A stretch of DNA of 64,000 bases from Mycoplana dimorpha (GTDB lineage: Bacteria; Pseudomonadota; Alphaproteobacteria; Rhizobiales; Rhizobiaceae). Positions within the stretch are counted from its first letter, which is position 1. Each line of letters begins with the position of its first letter. The DNA lies in the NCBI RefSeq assembly GCF_003046475.1, contig NZ_PZZZ01000001.1:558001-622000 (forward strand), given 5' to 3'. Shown here piece by piece: positions 10,829 to 20,327 of the stretch. Under the pieces are notes generated by a model that saw nothing but the letters and a program-made list of their open reading frames with translations, did no database searches and was not told the origin of the DNA. Both the position numbers and the translations under genes were made by a program.

Positions 10829-12106
10829 ATGCCTTTCCGTTTCGTTCACACCGCCGATCTTCACCTTGATTCGCCCATCGCCTCGCTCGCCCTGCGAAAC
10901 CCCGAGCTTGCCGATCTGGTGCGGGGGGCGACGCGGCGGACATTGGAGCGGATCGTCGATCTTGCCATCGCCGAGCGGGTCGATGCGCTGCTGGTTGCCG
11001 GCGATCTCTACGACGGCTCTCAGACCTCGATGGCCACGGCGCTGTTCCTGGTCGCACAGATGCGGCGGCTCGAGACCGCCGGCATCGGCGTTTACATCAT
11101 CCGCGGAAATCACGACGCCCAGTCGCAGATCACCCGCGAGCTGACCTTCCCGGCCAACGTCCACGTCTTTGACGGGCGCGGCAAGCCGGTCAGGGCAGGG
11201 GCGCTCGCGAACGGCCGGGATGTTTTCGTGCATGGCATCAGCTTCGGCCAGCCGCATGCGCCGGCAAGCCTGCTGCCCGGCTTCCGGGCGCCGGTGGCGG
11301 ACGCGATCAACATCGGCATGCTGCACACGAGCCTCGCCGGTTCCGGCCGCCACGACAACTACGCGCCGGCGAGCGTCGCCGAGCTGGTCGCGCACGGCTT
11401 CGATTACTGGGCGCTCGGCCACATCCACCAGCGTGCCGTCCATTCCGAACGCCCGCTGATCGTCATGCCGGGAATCCCGCAGGGACGCGACATCAACGAG
11501 GGTGGCAACAAGTCCGTCACCCTGGTGACCGTCGGCGACCATGGTGCGCTCCTTGCGGAGGAGCATTTCCTGGCGATCGCCGCCTTAGAGCGTGTGACAG
11601 TCGATCTTGCCGGCGTCGAGGATTGGCCGTCGATGCTGACCCGCGTCCGGGTCGGGCTGGAGCAGGTCAAGGAGGGTGCGCGCGCCGATCATCTTGTCTG
11701 CCGGCTGACACTTTCCGGTCCCACGCCGCTCGCCTTCCGGTTGCGGCGAGACGACGACCTTCTGGCCGCCGAACTGCAGGCAATCGCGGAGGGTGTGGGC
11801 GGCTGCTGGATCGAGTCGGTTGAACTGTCTCTCGATCGCGTCGTGCCGCCACAGGCGCGGCAGGAGATCGGCGCGCTGCCGGAGCTTTCCGCCATCATCG
11901 AGCGCGAGGTGCTACCGTCCCATGCCTTCCAGGCGGAACTGCGCGATGTGCTGTCAGGTCTGGTATCGCAGCTTCCGCGCGAAGTCCGTGACCTGCTCGG
12001 CGCCGACGAGGAGGGCGAGGCTGCCCTGCTTGCGTTGGCGGCGGAGCGCGGCATTGCCGAGGTGCTGCCGCGGCTTGCGGCGGTGCACGACGGGGAGGCG
12101 AGCTGA
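10829..12106 (+). CDS. YhaO/SbcD-type DNA repair exonuclease
   Basis: A 425-residue calcineurin-like metallophosphoesterase of the YhaO/SbcD/Mre11 type. Metal-binding motifs appear in order: HTADLHLDSP, GDLYDG, RGNHDA and GHIHQR. The C-terminal part is the capping and partner-binding region. I chose the ATG at 10829 (MPFRFVHTADLH), which puts the first motif at the usual N-terminal position; GGGGGGAAGG lies upstream. The stop overlaps the start of the next gene (TGATG), so the nuclease is translationally coupled to the large ATPase. Together they should process DNA ends or hairpins. The family is clear; the biological substrate is not. Confidence 0.9.
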   Translation: MPFRFVHTADLHLDSPIASLALRNPELADLVRGATRRTLERIVDLAIAERVDALLVAGDLYDGSQTSMATALFLVAQMRRLETAGIGVYIIRGNHDAQSQITRELTFPANVHVFDGRGKPVRAGALANGRDVFVHGISFGQPHAPASLLPGFRAPVADAINIGMLHTSLAGSGRHDNYAPASVAELVAHGFDYWALGHIHQRAVHSERPLIVMPGIPQGRDINEGGNKSVTLVTVGDHGALLAEEHFLAIAALERVTVDLAGVEDWPSMLTRVRVGLEQVKEGARADHLVCRLTLSGPTPLAFRLRRDDDLLAAELQAIAEGVGGCWIESVELSLDRVVPPQARQEIGALPELSAIIEREVLPSHAFQAELRDVLSGLVSQLPREVRDLLGADEEGEAALLALAAERGIAEVLPRLAAVHDGEAS

Positions 12107-15100
12107 TGCGCCTCAACCGTCTCGACCTGGCCCGCTACGGCAAGTTCACCGACAAACGGCTCGATTTCGGCGAGGCGAAGCCCGGCACGCCGGACTTCCA
12201 TCTCGTCTATGGGCCCAACGAGGCAGGCAAATCGACCCTGTTTTCAGCCTATCTCGACCTGTTGTTCGGCATCGAGACCCAGAGCGCCTACGGTTTCCTC
12301 CACCCCTATCCGACCATGCGCGTCGGCGGCGACATCACCGTCGGGGCTGACCGTAGCGAGGTCGCCCGGCTGAAGCGCCGGCAAGGCTCGCTGATCGGGC
12401 CGGACGAGCGGGTGCTGTCCGACGCGCTGTTCACACCCGTTCTCGGCTCCATGGACCGACAGGCCTACCAGATGATGTTCTCGCTCGACGACGACAGCAT
12501 CGAGCGCGGCGGCGAGGCCATCCTTAAGAGCGAGGGCGAGCTCGGCGCACTGCTCTTTTCGGCCAGCTCCGGTCTCTCCGGCATTGGAAGCGGACTGGAC
12601 CAGCTGAAAGCGGAAGCCGACCTGTTCTTCCGTCCGCAGGCGCGCAAGCACGAACTGGGCGCCATGAAGGCCGAGATCGAGGCGCTGCGCGAGGAGCGCA
12701 AGGCTCTCAACGTCGCCGCACGCGATTATGGCGCGCTGACGCGGCAGCTGGAGACCTCAACGGCTGCCTACGACAAGGCGCTCGAGGCGCGTGCCGCAAC
12801 GCAGGCGGCGATCGATGAAATGGAACGCCGGCTGTCAGCCATGCCGCTTCTGAAGCGGCTTCGGGACCTGCGGGTGCAGCTCGGCGCGTTCGACCTCGCC
12901 GACACGCCGCCTAAGGAATGGACACCCCTCGTCAGCCAACTGATGGTTGAGGAGGCCGAGCTTTCGGCGCGTGCCGGACGGCTTGACGGGGACCTGGAGC
13001 GACGCCGCGCCGCGCTCGACGGAACGCCATCCGATCCCGAGGCCCTTGCCGCCGGCGCCGAGATAGCGGCGCTTGCCGGTTCGGCACTGGAAGCGCGCTA
13101 TCGTACCGCCCAGATGGATCTCGCCGGCCGCATCGCCGAGCGCGATCGCATCGATGCCGAGATCGCCGAGAAGCGCTCGCTGCTCGGTCTTTCGCGCGAC
13201 ATCGATCCGGTGACCTTGGTATTGCCGCCGGACAAGGTGGCGAGGCTGTCGACCCTGGTCGCGGAGCGATCCGGGCTTGACGAGCGCCTTGTAGCGGCCC
13301 GTCGGGAGGCGGAGGAAGCGGTCCACGCCCATGAAGCCGCACGCGGCAAGCTGGCAGGAGTTGCCGAGGGCGAGCCGTCGCCCGACGCCGACGAGGAGCG
13401 CATCGCGCTGCTGGCCATGGTGCGTGCGGCGAAACAGGGCGCCCTGTCCGCGCGGCTGCGCGACGCAGAGCGGGAAAAGGCGATAGCGGAAGCCGGGCTT
13501 GCCGCAGCCCTCGGACGGCTGGCGCCCTGGCAGGGCAACAGCGAGGCATTGCTGAGGCTCGATGCACCGGGTCGCGATGCCATCGACGCCCTTCGACAGG
13601 CGATACGGCGTCATGCCGACGCCGCCGCGCGGACGACGGAACAGGTGCGCACCGTGACGCTGGAGCTCGCCGGCCAGCGCGCGGTGCTGGAGAGAATGCG
13701 CCGCAGCGAAGCCGTCGTCTCGGACGAGGAGGCAAGCGCGTTGCGCAGGGCGCGCGATGCGGCCTGGAACGAACATCGCCAAAGGTTGGATCCGGAAACA
13801 GCGGACCGGTTCGAAGCGGCCATGCAGCGCGATGACACCGCGGGACTGCAAAGGATGGCCCAGGCGGATCGGCTCTCGGAGATGCGGTTGACCGAGAGGT
13901 CGATCGCGGAAAACGAGGCCCGGCTCACCGCGTTGCAGATGCAGTTCGAGCGGATAGGAAACGACGCGACCGCTCTTGCCAGCCGGATCGAAGCCATCGC
14001 CATGAGCCTTGGAACTGGCGAGGCTGACATGATCGAGGCCGGCGCCGCCAGACCGAGGCGGCATGCTGCCGTTTCCCTGGGGGCGGCCGCGTCCTCTGGT
14101 CGCGCGCTCGCAGAGCCGGCCGATGGTGTCGTCGAGGTCGGGCCGTTGCTCGATCTTGACGAATGGCTGTCGGAGCTCGACGCAATCGAGGGCTGGGTGG
14201 ATGACCGTGCGGCGGCATTGGAGGCGGCCGACGTGCTGTCGGAACGCAGGGCCGGCCTCGCGGTCTTGACGAAGGAGGCGCGGGAACTGGCCGGCCGCCT
14301 GTCGCACGCGCTGAAAAAACCTGAACGCATCGATGTCTCCGCGGCAGCGGTCGACGAACTGCTCGTGCAGGCCGAGGACCATGCGACGGCGCTGGGCGAG
14401 CGGCTGGCGCAGCGTCGAAATGCGCTGGAGGCCCTTGCCTTGGCGCAGGAACGCCGATCGGAGCGCGAGGCAGCCCGCCAGGCTGCGGAGGCTGCGGTGG
14501 CGGCATGGCAGGCCGCCTGGGATGAGGCTTGCCACGATACCTGGCTTTCCAGCACAGAAACAGCTGTCGATGTCTCACGTGCAAGCGCGCTTCTGCCGCT
14601 GATCCATGCCGTTTCGAGGTTGGTGGAAAGCCGGCGCGAACTCGATCGCCGGATCGAGGGCATGCGTCGCGATCAGGCCGATTACGCCCGCATGGCGGAG
14701 CGTCTTGCCGAGAGGATTGGCGGCGCGCCGGAGGAAGATCCGCTCGCCTTCGTTTCCGCCCTGTCGGACCGGGTTCGGCTGGCGAAGGAGGCCCAGGCAC
14801 AGCGCGAGCGCCAGGGGATGGAACTGGCGAGGCTGGAGGAAGAGGCGGCGGAGCTCGACAGCCGGCTCGTGGTCCACGCTCGGCGGTCGCGTGATATCTG
14901 CGAGGCGCTCGGCTGCGAGACGCTGGCACAGGCGTCCTTTGCGCTTCAGCGTTACCGCGAGCGCGACGACCTGCGCGAACGGGCCGACGAGGCGGCGCAG
15001 GACCTTTGCCGCCGCATGCTGGCGGCGACGGCGGACGAGGCCGAGGCGGCGCTCGCCGCGACCGACGAGAGCGAGGTCACGTCGGAACTCGCCCAGCTTC

Positions 15101-15729
15101 GCGCCAGGCACGAGGATCAGGACCGAGAAGTCCGGGAGATGCATGCGGCCCGGATCAAGGCGGCGGACGCGCTGGCGGCGATCGGCGCGGACGGTTCGGT
15201 GGCGGCCCTTGAGGAACGTCGGCGCACCCTGATCCTCGATCTTGCCGAACGGGCGAAACGATACCTTGCGACCCGCGCGGGTATCGCCGCGGCCGAGGCG
15301 GCGCTGCGGCTCTATCGGGAGCGCCATCGCTCCGCCATGATGCGTCACGCGTCCGACGCATTCCGGACGATCAGCGGCGGCGAATACAGCGGGCTTTCGA
15401 CGGTGGTGGAGAAGGATCAGGAGATCCTTGTGGCAACGGCCGCCGCCGGCGGTTCCAAGCTGGCGCGTGAGCTTTCGAAGGGGACCCGCTTCCAGCTCTA
15501 TCTGGCGCTGCGGGTCGCCGGCTACCACGAGGTCGCCGCCAATCGCGAGATCCTGCCCTTCATCGCCGACGACATCATGGAGACCTTCGACGACAATCGT
15601 TCGCTGAACGCGTTCCGGCTGATGGCGGAGATGTCGAGAGTGGGGCAGGTGATCTACCTGACCCACCACCAGCACCTCTGCGACATCGCCAGACAGGCCT
15701 GCCCGCAGGTCGTCATCCACAAACTGTAG
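12106..15729 (+). CDS. YhaN/SbcC-type AAA ATPase, nuclease partner
   Basis: A 1207-residue SMC/Rad50-like ATPase. The N-terminal half-nucleotide site has Walker A GPNEAGKST. A long, mostly helical coiled-coil region (roughly residues 180-1030) follows. The C-terminal half-site has the signature ELSKGTRFQLYLALR and Walker B FIADDIMETFDD. This split layout is typical of YhaN/SbcC proteins, which clamp DNA and gate an Mre11-like nuclease. The start overlaps the nuclease stop by one base. Unlike Rad50, I found no CxxC zinc hook in the coil centre. The coil is rich in Ala, Arg and Glu, which keeps the opposite strand open and produces long spurious frames. Confidence 0.9.
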   Translation: MRLNRLDLARYGKFTDKRLDFGEAKPGTPDFHLVYGPNEAGKSTLFSAYLDLLFGIETQSAYGFLHPYPTMRVGGDITVGADRSEVARLKRRQGSLIGPDERVLSDALFTPVLGSMDRQAYQMMFSLDDDSIERGGEAILKSEGELGALLFSASSGLSGIGSGLDQLKAEADLFFRPQARKHELGAMKAEIEALREERKALNVAARDYGALTRQLETSTAAYDKALEARAATQAAIDEMERRLSAMPLLKRLRDLRVQLGAFDLADTPPKEWTPLVSQLMVEEAELSARAGRLDGDLERRRAALDGTPSDPEALAAGAEIAALAGSALEARYRTAQMDLAGRIAERDRIDAEIAEKRSLLGLSRDIDPVTLVLPPDKVARLSTLVAERSGLDERLVAARREAEEAVHAHEAARGKLAGVAEGEPSPDADEERIALLAMVRAAKQGALSARLRDAEREKAIAEAGLAAALGRLAPWQGNSEALLRLDAPGRDAIDALRQAIRRHADAAARTTEQVRTVTLELAGQRAVLERMRRSEAVVSDEEASALRRARDAAWNEHRQRLDPETADRFEAAMQRDDTAGLQRMAQADRLSEMRLTERSIAENEARLTALQMQFERIGNDATALASRIEAIAMSLGTGEADMIEAGAARPRRHAAVSLGAAASSGRALAEPADGVVEVGPLLDLDEWLSELDAIEGWVDDRAAALEAADVLSERRAGLAVLTKEARELAGRLSHALKKPERIDVSAAAVDELLVQAEDHATALGERLAQRRNALEALALAQERRSEREAARQAAEAAVAAWQAAWDEACHDTWLSSTETAVDVSRASALLPLIHAVSRLVESRRELDRRIEGMRRDQADYARMAERLAERIGGAPEEDPLAFVSALSDRVRLAKEAQAQRERQGMELARLEEEAAELDSRLVVHARRSRDICEALGCETLAQASFALQRYRERDDLRERADEAAQDLCRRMLAATADEAEAALAATDESEVTSELAQLRARHEDQDREVREMHAARIKAADALAAIGADGSVAALEERRRTLILDLAERAKRYLATRAGIAAAEAALRLYRERHRSAMMRHASDAFRTISGGEYSGLSTVVEKDQEILVATAAAGGSKLARELSKGTRFQLYLALRVAGYHEVAANREILPFIADDIMETFDDNRSLNAFRLMAEMSRVGQVIYLTHHQHLCDIARQACPQVVIHKL

Positions 15730-15869
15730 GCGACGTCGTTGTCGCCGATGGGCAAGTGCGGTGGACTGCGCGGCGGCCGGCTTGGAGGCTTCGGGGTTGA
15801 CTTGAGGGGGCACCGGTGTTTCTTGGCACGATGCTTCGGACGGTGCCGGGGCGACGACGGGCAGATGGC

Positions 15870-16331
15870 ATGACGGACTGGCAGCACAGCAGCGTGACGG
15901 AAAGGCAACGGGGTTTCCTCGGCGCCCTGTTCCTGATGCTTGCGCTCCTCGCCGGTCAGTTCGTGACGCTCGAACGCAAGATCTCCTTCCGTTCCGGCAA
16001 CGAACAGGCGGTCACCCGCACGTCGCCGGAAAAGGTCACCAGACGGACAGGCGCACCGCGGCCGCTCTCGGCGGGCGGCGGAGCCAGCGGCAGCGATGCA
16101 TGGCTGCTGTCTCCAGGCAGCGCCGAGCGACGCGCCGTCAAGGCGAGGGCCTCGGGTGCCGGCGGCGATCCGCCGAACGATCTTGCCTTCCTCGTGCCAG
16201 ACCATCCTGCGGCCATTGCGCCGCAGTCCGAAAGAATTGTCGCGAAAGCGCCCGCCGAGATGGTGCCCGCCGGCACGCCGCGGCACGACTTCCAGGGCAG
16301 GGCGCCCCCGCGCATCTTTGAACGCGCCTGA
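15870..16331 (+). CDS. hypothetical protein with one membrane segment
   Basis: A 153-residue protein of unknown function. It has a single hydrophobic segment near residues 20-35 (GFLGALFLMLALLAGQF) followed by a hydrophilic, Ala/Pro/Arg-rich tail with low complexity. That suggests one membrane anchor with a periplasmic or cytosolic tail. The ATG at 15870 has only a weak ribosome site (GGGCAG); an upstream ATG at 15816 in the same frame is possible. It lies between the yhaN-like gene and secDF in the same direction. I do not recognise a family. Coding is supported mainly by position and frame. Confidence 0.5.
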   Translation: MTDWQHSSVTERQRGFLGALFLMLALLAGQFVTLERKISFRSGNEQAVTRTSPEKVTRRTGAPRPLSAGGGASGSDAWLLSPGSAERRAVKARASGAGGDPPNDLAFLVPDHPAAIAPQSERIVAKAPAEMVPAGTPRHDFQGRAPPRIFERA

Positions 16332-16422
16332 CAGGCCAGTGCCGGCGCCACGGCGCCGCTTAGACGATACCGGAGGATAGGGGCGATCGCCCGACTCCAT
16401 CGCAATTGAAGCGGATTCATCC

Positions 16423-18969
16423 ATGCGCACCTCAAAATGGGCCTTGCTGGCCTATATCGCCATCATCTTCTTCGGCGTCCTGACCGCCGTTCCGAACATC
16501 CTGACGCCGGCCCAGCTTGAGCGCTTCGGCCGCTACCTGCCGGCCAAGCCGGTCACCCTCGGGCTTGACCTGAAGGGCGGTTCCCACCTCGTCCTCGAAG
16601 TGGACTCTGCTGCCTTGACGAAGGCGCGCATGGACGTGCTGCTGAACGACGTACGCGGCATCCTGCGCACTGCCGGTGAGCGCGCTTCGGGCGCGCGGCT
16701 GAACGGCAACACGCTCGTCATCACGCCTTCCGACCAGGCGGCTTTCGACAAGGTGCTGCCCGAGGTGCGCAAGCTCGCCGCGCCAGCCGGTGCGCTCGGC
16801 TTCGGCGCGAGCACTCCGGACATCGACGTCCAGACCTCCGGCACGACCATCAACGTGAAGCTGACCGAGGCCGGTCTCAACGACCGCATGACGGCCGCCG
16901 TCGACCAGAGCCTCGAGATCATCCGTCGCCGCGTCGACCAGGTCGGCGTCGCCGAGCCGCTGATCCAGCGCGTCGGCGGCGACCGCATCCTCGTGCAGCT
17001 TCCGGGCCTGCAGGATCCGACGCGGCTTCGCCAGCTGCTCGGTTCGACCGCGCAGATGAGCTTCCACATGCTCGACGCCTCCGTCGATCCGAATGGCGTC
17101 GCCCCGCGCGGCGTCACGATCCTTCCGGGCGCCAACGACGGCCGGAAATATGCGATCGAGGACCGCGTCGCGATCTCCGGCGACCGTCTTGCCGACGCCA
17201 AGGCCGGTTTCGACCAGCGCACCAACGAGCCGATCGTATCGTTCACATTCGATACGACCGGCGCTCGCCAGTTCGCCGAGATCACCAAGGCCAATGTCGG
17301 CCGCCCCTTTGCGATTGTCCTCGACGGCAAGGTGCTGACCGCGCCGGTGATCCGTGAGCCGATCCTCGGCGGGCAGGGCCAGATCAGCGGCAATTTCACC
17401 CCGCAGGAAGCGACCGTGCTGTCGGCGCTGCTGCGGTCCGGCGCCCTGCCGGCGCCGCTCACCATCATCGAGGAGCGTACCGTCGGCCCGAACCTCGGCA
17501 GCGACTCGATCCGCATGGGCCTCTACACCGGCTTCGCCGGGCTTGCCTTCGTCGTCGCCCTGATGGTCGGTCTCTACAGCGCCTGGGGCCTGATCGCCGT
17601 CGTCGGCCTGGTCCTGCACACGATCATGACGATCGGCACGCTCGGCCTGCTCGGTTCGACGCTGACGCTGCCCGGCATCGCCGGTATCATCCTCGGCATC
17701 GGCATGGCGGTGGACGCCAACATCCTCATCAACGCCCGTATCCGGGAGGAAACGGCGTCCGGCTCAGGCGCGATGAAGGCGCTCGACGTCGGCTTCAACA
17801 AGGCCTACGCGACCATCGTCGACGGCAACATGACGACCATGGTCGGCATGATCCTTCTCTTTATGTTCGGTAGCGGCCCGGTTCGCGGCTTCGCGATCAC
17901 CATGATCATCGGCCTCGCGATCTCGATGTTCACCTCGATCACCGTCGTTCGGTTGCTGATGCGCGAGGTGGTCGTCCGCCGCAAGATGAAGACGATCCAG
18001 ATCCATTCGATCATCGGCGCAGTCCGCAGCATCCCAAGCTTCTCCTTCATGCGCGGCCGCTTCATCGCGATCGGCGTGTCGGCGGTGCTTTCGGTCAGCT
18101 CGATCATTCTGTTCTTCACCCCGGGCCTGAACTACGGCATCGACTTCGTCGGCGGCATCCAGGTCGAGGCGACGTCCAAGACGCCGATCGATCTTGCTAC
18201 GGTTCGCGCCAAGATGGAGGGGCTGAACCTCGGCGAGGTGGCCTTGCAGGAGTTCGGCCAGGGCACCTCGGTGCTGATCCGCGTGCAGCGGCAGCCCGGG
18301 GGCGAGGAGGCGCAGACGGCTGCGCTGAACCAGATGCGCCAGGGTGTCGCTGAGGTGATCCCGGACGCGAGCTTCGAGCGTACGGAAGTCGTCGGCCCGA
18401 CCGTCAGTTCCGAGCTTGCCCGATCCGGCTTCCTCGCTGTCGGCCTCGGCATGCTGGCGATCCTGTTCTACATCTGGTGGCGGTTCGAGTGGCACTTCGC
18501 GGTCGGCGCGATTGCGACGCTGATCCTCGACATCACCAAGATGATCGGCTTCTTCTCGCTCCTGCAGATAGACTTCAACCTGACGGCGATCGCTGCCGTG
18601 CTGACGCTGATCGGTTACTCGGTCAATGACAAGGTGGTGGTCTACGACCGCATGCGCGAGAACCTGCGCAAGTACAAGTCGATGCCGTTCTCCGACCTCA
18701 TCGACCTGTCTATCAACCAGGTGATCATGCGATGCATCTTCACCTCGGTCGCCGTCGTCGTCTGCCTTCTGCCGATGGCGATCTGGGGCGGCGACACGGT
18801 CAAGCCTTTCGCCTGGCCGATGATTTTCGGCGTCGTCGTCGCCACGTCCTCGTCGATCTACATCGGCGGTCCGATCCTGCTGTTCCTGTCGCGCTGGTGG
18901 AAGGACCGCGAAGGCGGCCGCCTTCCCGCCGCGGCGGGTGCCGACGGAACGGCCATCGAGCAGAAGTAA
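16423..18969 (+). CDS. secDF: protein translocase subunit SecDF (fused)
   Basis: An 848-residue fusion of SecD (about residues 1-530) and SecF (about 540-835). It uses the proton gradient to help SecYEG complete protein export across the inner membrane. The SecD half has the first membrane helix at residues 5-22, GLDLKGGSHLVLEVD, a large periplasmic domain and a membrane block (GIAGIILGIGMAVDANILI). The SecF half repeats the pattern with YGIDFVGGIQVEA and SVNDKVVVYDRMREN. Fused SecDF occurs in several alphaproteobacteria. The start is preceded by a purine-rich region (GAAGCGGA). It ends in a strong UUCG-loop terminator. yajC is not next to it. Confidence 0.96.
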   Translation: MRTSKWALLAYIAIIFFGVLTAVPNILTPAQLERFGRYLPAKPVTLGLDLKGGSHLVLEVDSAALTKARMDVLLNDVRGILRTAGERASGARLNGNTLVITPSDQAAFDKVLPEVRKLAAPAGALGFGASTPDIDVQTSGTTINVKLTEAGLNDRMTAAVDQSLEIIRRRVDQVGVAEPLIQRVGGDRILVQLPGLQDPTRLRQLLGSTAQMSFHMLDASVDPNGVAPRGVTILPGANDGRKYAIEDRVAISGDRLADAKAGFDQRTNEPIVSFTFDTTGARQFAEITKANVGRPFAIVLDGKVLTAPVIREPILGGQGQISGNFTPQEATVLSALLRSGALPAPLTIIEERTVGPNLGSDSIRMGLYTGFAGLAFVVALMVGLYSAWGLIAVVGLVLHTIMTIGTLGLLGSTLTLPGIAGIILGIGMAVDANILINARIREETASGSGAMKALDVGFNKAYATIVDGNMTTMVGMILLFMFGSGPVRGFAITMIIGLAISMFTSITVVRLLMREVVVRRKMKTIQIHSIIGAVRSIPSFSFMRGRFIAIGVSAVLSVSSIILFFTPGLNYGIDFVGGIQVEATSKTPIDLATVRAKMEGLNLGEVALQEFGQGTSVLIRVQRQPGGEEAQTAALNQMRQGVAEVIPDASFERTEVVGPTVSSELARSGFLAVGLGMLAILFYIWWRFEWHFAVGAIATLILDITKMIGFFSLLQIDFNLTAIAAVLTLIGYSVNDKVVVYDRMRENLRKYKSMPFSDLIDLSINQVIMRCIFTSVAVVVCLLPMAIWGGDTVKPFAWPMIFGVVVATSSSIYIGGPILLFLSRWWKDREGGRLPAAAGADGTAIEQK

Positions 18970-18970
18970 A

Positions 18971-18994
18971 AAAGGGGCGCTTCGGCGCCCCTTT
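18971..18994 (+). terminator. terminator of secDF
   Basis: AAAGGGGCGC (18971-18980), TTCG loop, GCGCCCCTTT (18985-18994): a perfect 10-bp stem with a stable UUCG tetraloop, immediately after the secDF stop. A/T-rich flanks on both sides mean it can also serve the convergent oxidoreductase gene. Confidence 0.9.
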
Positions 18995-19017
18995 CCCTTT
19001 GATCCTGCCTCGAGATG

Positions 19018-20142
19018 TCAGCCGAACCGCCCCGGCGAAAAGGTAGCGGGCTGCACCCCCTCGGCGGCAAAAATTCTTGGCAGTGCCGAACCGGTGAGGA
19101 GCGCGGCGGCAAGTTGGCCGAGCCCCGGCGAGGTGAGTATGCCGTAACCACCCTGGCCGGCGAGCCAGAAGAAGGCCGGATTGTCCGCCGCGGGGCCGAC
19201 GACCGGCAGGCGGTCGGCGGAGAAGCTGCGCATGCCGGCCCAGCTGCTGGCGATCCGGCCGACGGTCAGCGTCGTAGCTTCCTCGAGATAATGGGCGGCA
19301 TAGGCGACGTCGAGCTCCTCCGGCTGCACGTCGGCGGGTTCGCAGGGCGTCTCGTCGGCCGGAGAGGCGAGCAGGCGCCCGGCGTCGGGCTTGAAGTAAT
19401 AGGTTTCGTCGATCTCGTTGATCTCCGGTAGCGCGGAGACGTCGATGCCGGCCGGCAGGTCGACCGTGATCGCGGTTCGACGGTGTGGAACGATACCCAC
19501 CGGTGCGACGCCGCAGCGCCCGGCGACCATGTCCGCCCAGCCGCCGCTTGCATTGACGACGACGTCGGCGCTCAGCGTGCCCGCGGACGTTTCGATCAGC
19601 CACCGGCCACCCTCCTGGCGGGCGCCGAGCAGCTCGGCGCCGGTCACCAGTTCGGCACCGGCGCGGCGGGCGGAGCGCGCATAACCCTGGAGCAGCGCGT
19701 CCACGTCGATGTCACAGTAATCCGGATCGAAATAGGCGGCGGCGACGTACTCGGGATCCAGGAAGGGGACGCGCACAAGCGCCTCCTCGACGGTCAAGCG
19801 AACGACGGCAACGCCCTCCGCCTCGGCCTTGCGGCGGGCCTGCGCGACGGCTTCCTCCTTGCCGGCGGTACCGATCCACAGGCTGCCGCGCGCCGTCAGG
19901 AGCGGCACGGCGACAAAGCCCTCCGGCGGCTGCGCCATGAAGCTGTGGCTGATCCGCGCCAAGGCGTTCACCGGCGGGGCGTTGTCGCGCAGGGTGAACT
20001 CCGCGGCCGAGCGCCCGCTGCTGTGATAGCCGTGCGCCGACTCGCGCTCGAGCACCACGACGGAGCGGTCAGGGGCCAGGAAATGGGCAAGCGACAGTCC
20101 GGCGATCCCGCCGCCGACGATTGCAACGTCATGGTGCTTCAT
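19018..20142 (-). CDS. FAD-dependent oxidoreductase (D-amino-acid oxidase/DadA type)
   Basis: A 374-residue flavoprotein of the DAO superfamily. The Rossmann FAD site is at the N-terminus (VAIVGGGIAGLSLAHFLA), with the E of VVLERE binding the ribose and SGRSAAEF next to the flavin. A C-terminal FAD-contact segment reads WLAGQGGYGILTSPGLG. Such enzymes oxidise amino acids, sarcosine or glycerol-3-phosphate-like substrates; the exact substrate cannot be read from sequence. It converges on secDF and shares the terminator between them. The LysR gene lies 185 bases upstream in the same direction and may regulate it, but they are not obviously co-transcribed. Confidence 0.85.
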   Translation of the reverse strand: MKHHDVAIVGGGIAGLSLAHFLAPDRSVVVLERESAHGYHSSGRSAAEFTLRDNAPPVNALARISHSFMAQPPEGFVAVPLLTARGSLWIGTAGKEEAVAQARRKAEAEGVAVVRLTVEEALVRVPFLDPEYVAAAYFDPDYCDIDVDALLQGYARSARRAGAELVTGAELLGARQEGGRWLIETSAGTLSADVVVNASGGWADMVAGRCGVAPVGIVPHRRTAITVDLPAGIDVSALPEINEIDETYYFKPDAGRLLASPADETPCEPADVQPEELDVAYAAHYLEEATTLTVGRIASSWAGMRSFSADRLPVVGPAADNPAFFWLAGQGGYGILTSPGLGQLAAALLTGSALPRIFAAEGVQPATFSPGRFG

Positions 20143-20327
20143 TCTTCCGAACCCCGCGTTTCGCTCTTGGCCGGGTGCCGCGCATCGTGCCGCGACCGCA
20201 TCCGAGCATGTGCTTCCTTGCGGACCGCCAGCGTGCGCGGCGCGCGCGGCGACAGCCCGGCGCCCTGTTTATGCGAGAGGATGCCATCGCTCAAATTTAT
20301 AGTCATGAAACCGGCTATCAATCGGCC

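Noticed and set aside
12835-14535. Long frames opposite the YhaN-type ATPase
   Set aside because: Shadow frames of a GC-rich coiled-coil gene; Arg/Pro/Ala-rich, no motif.
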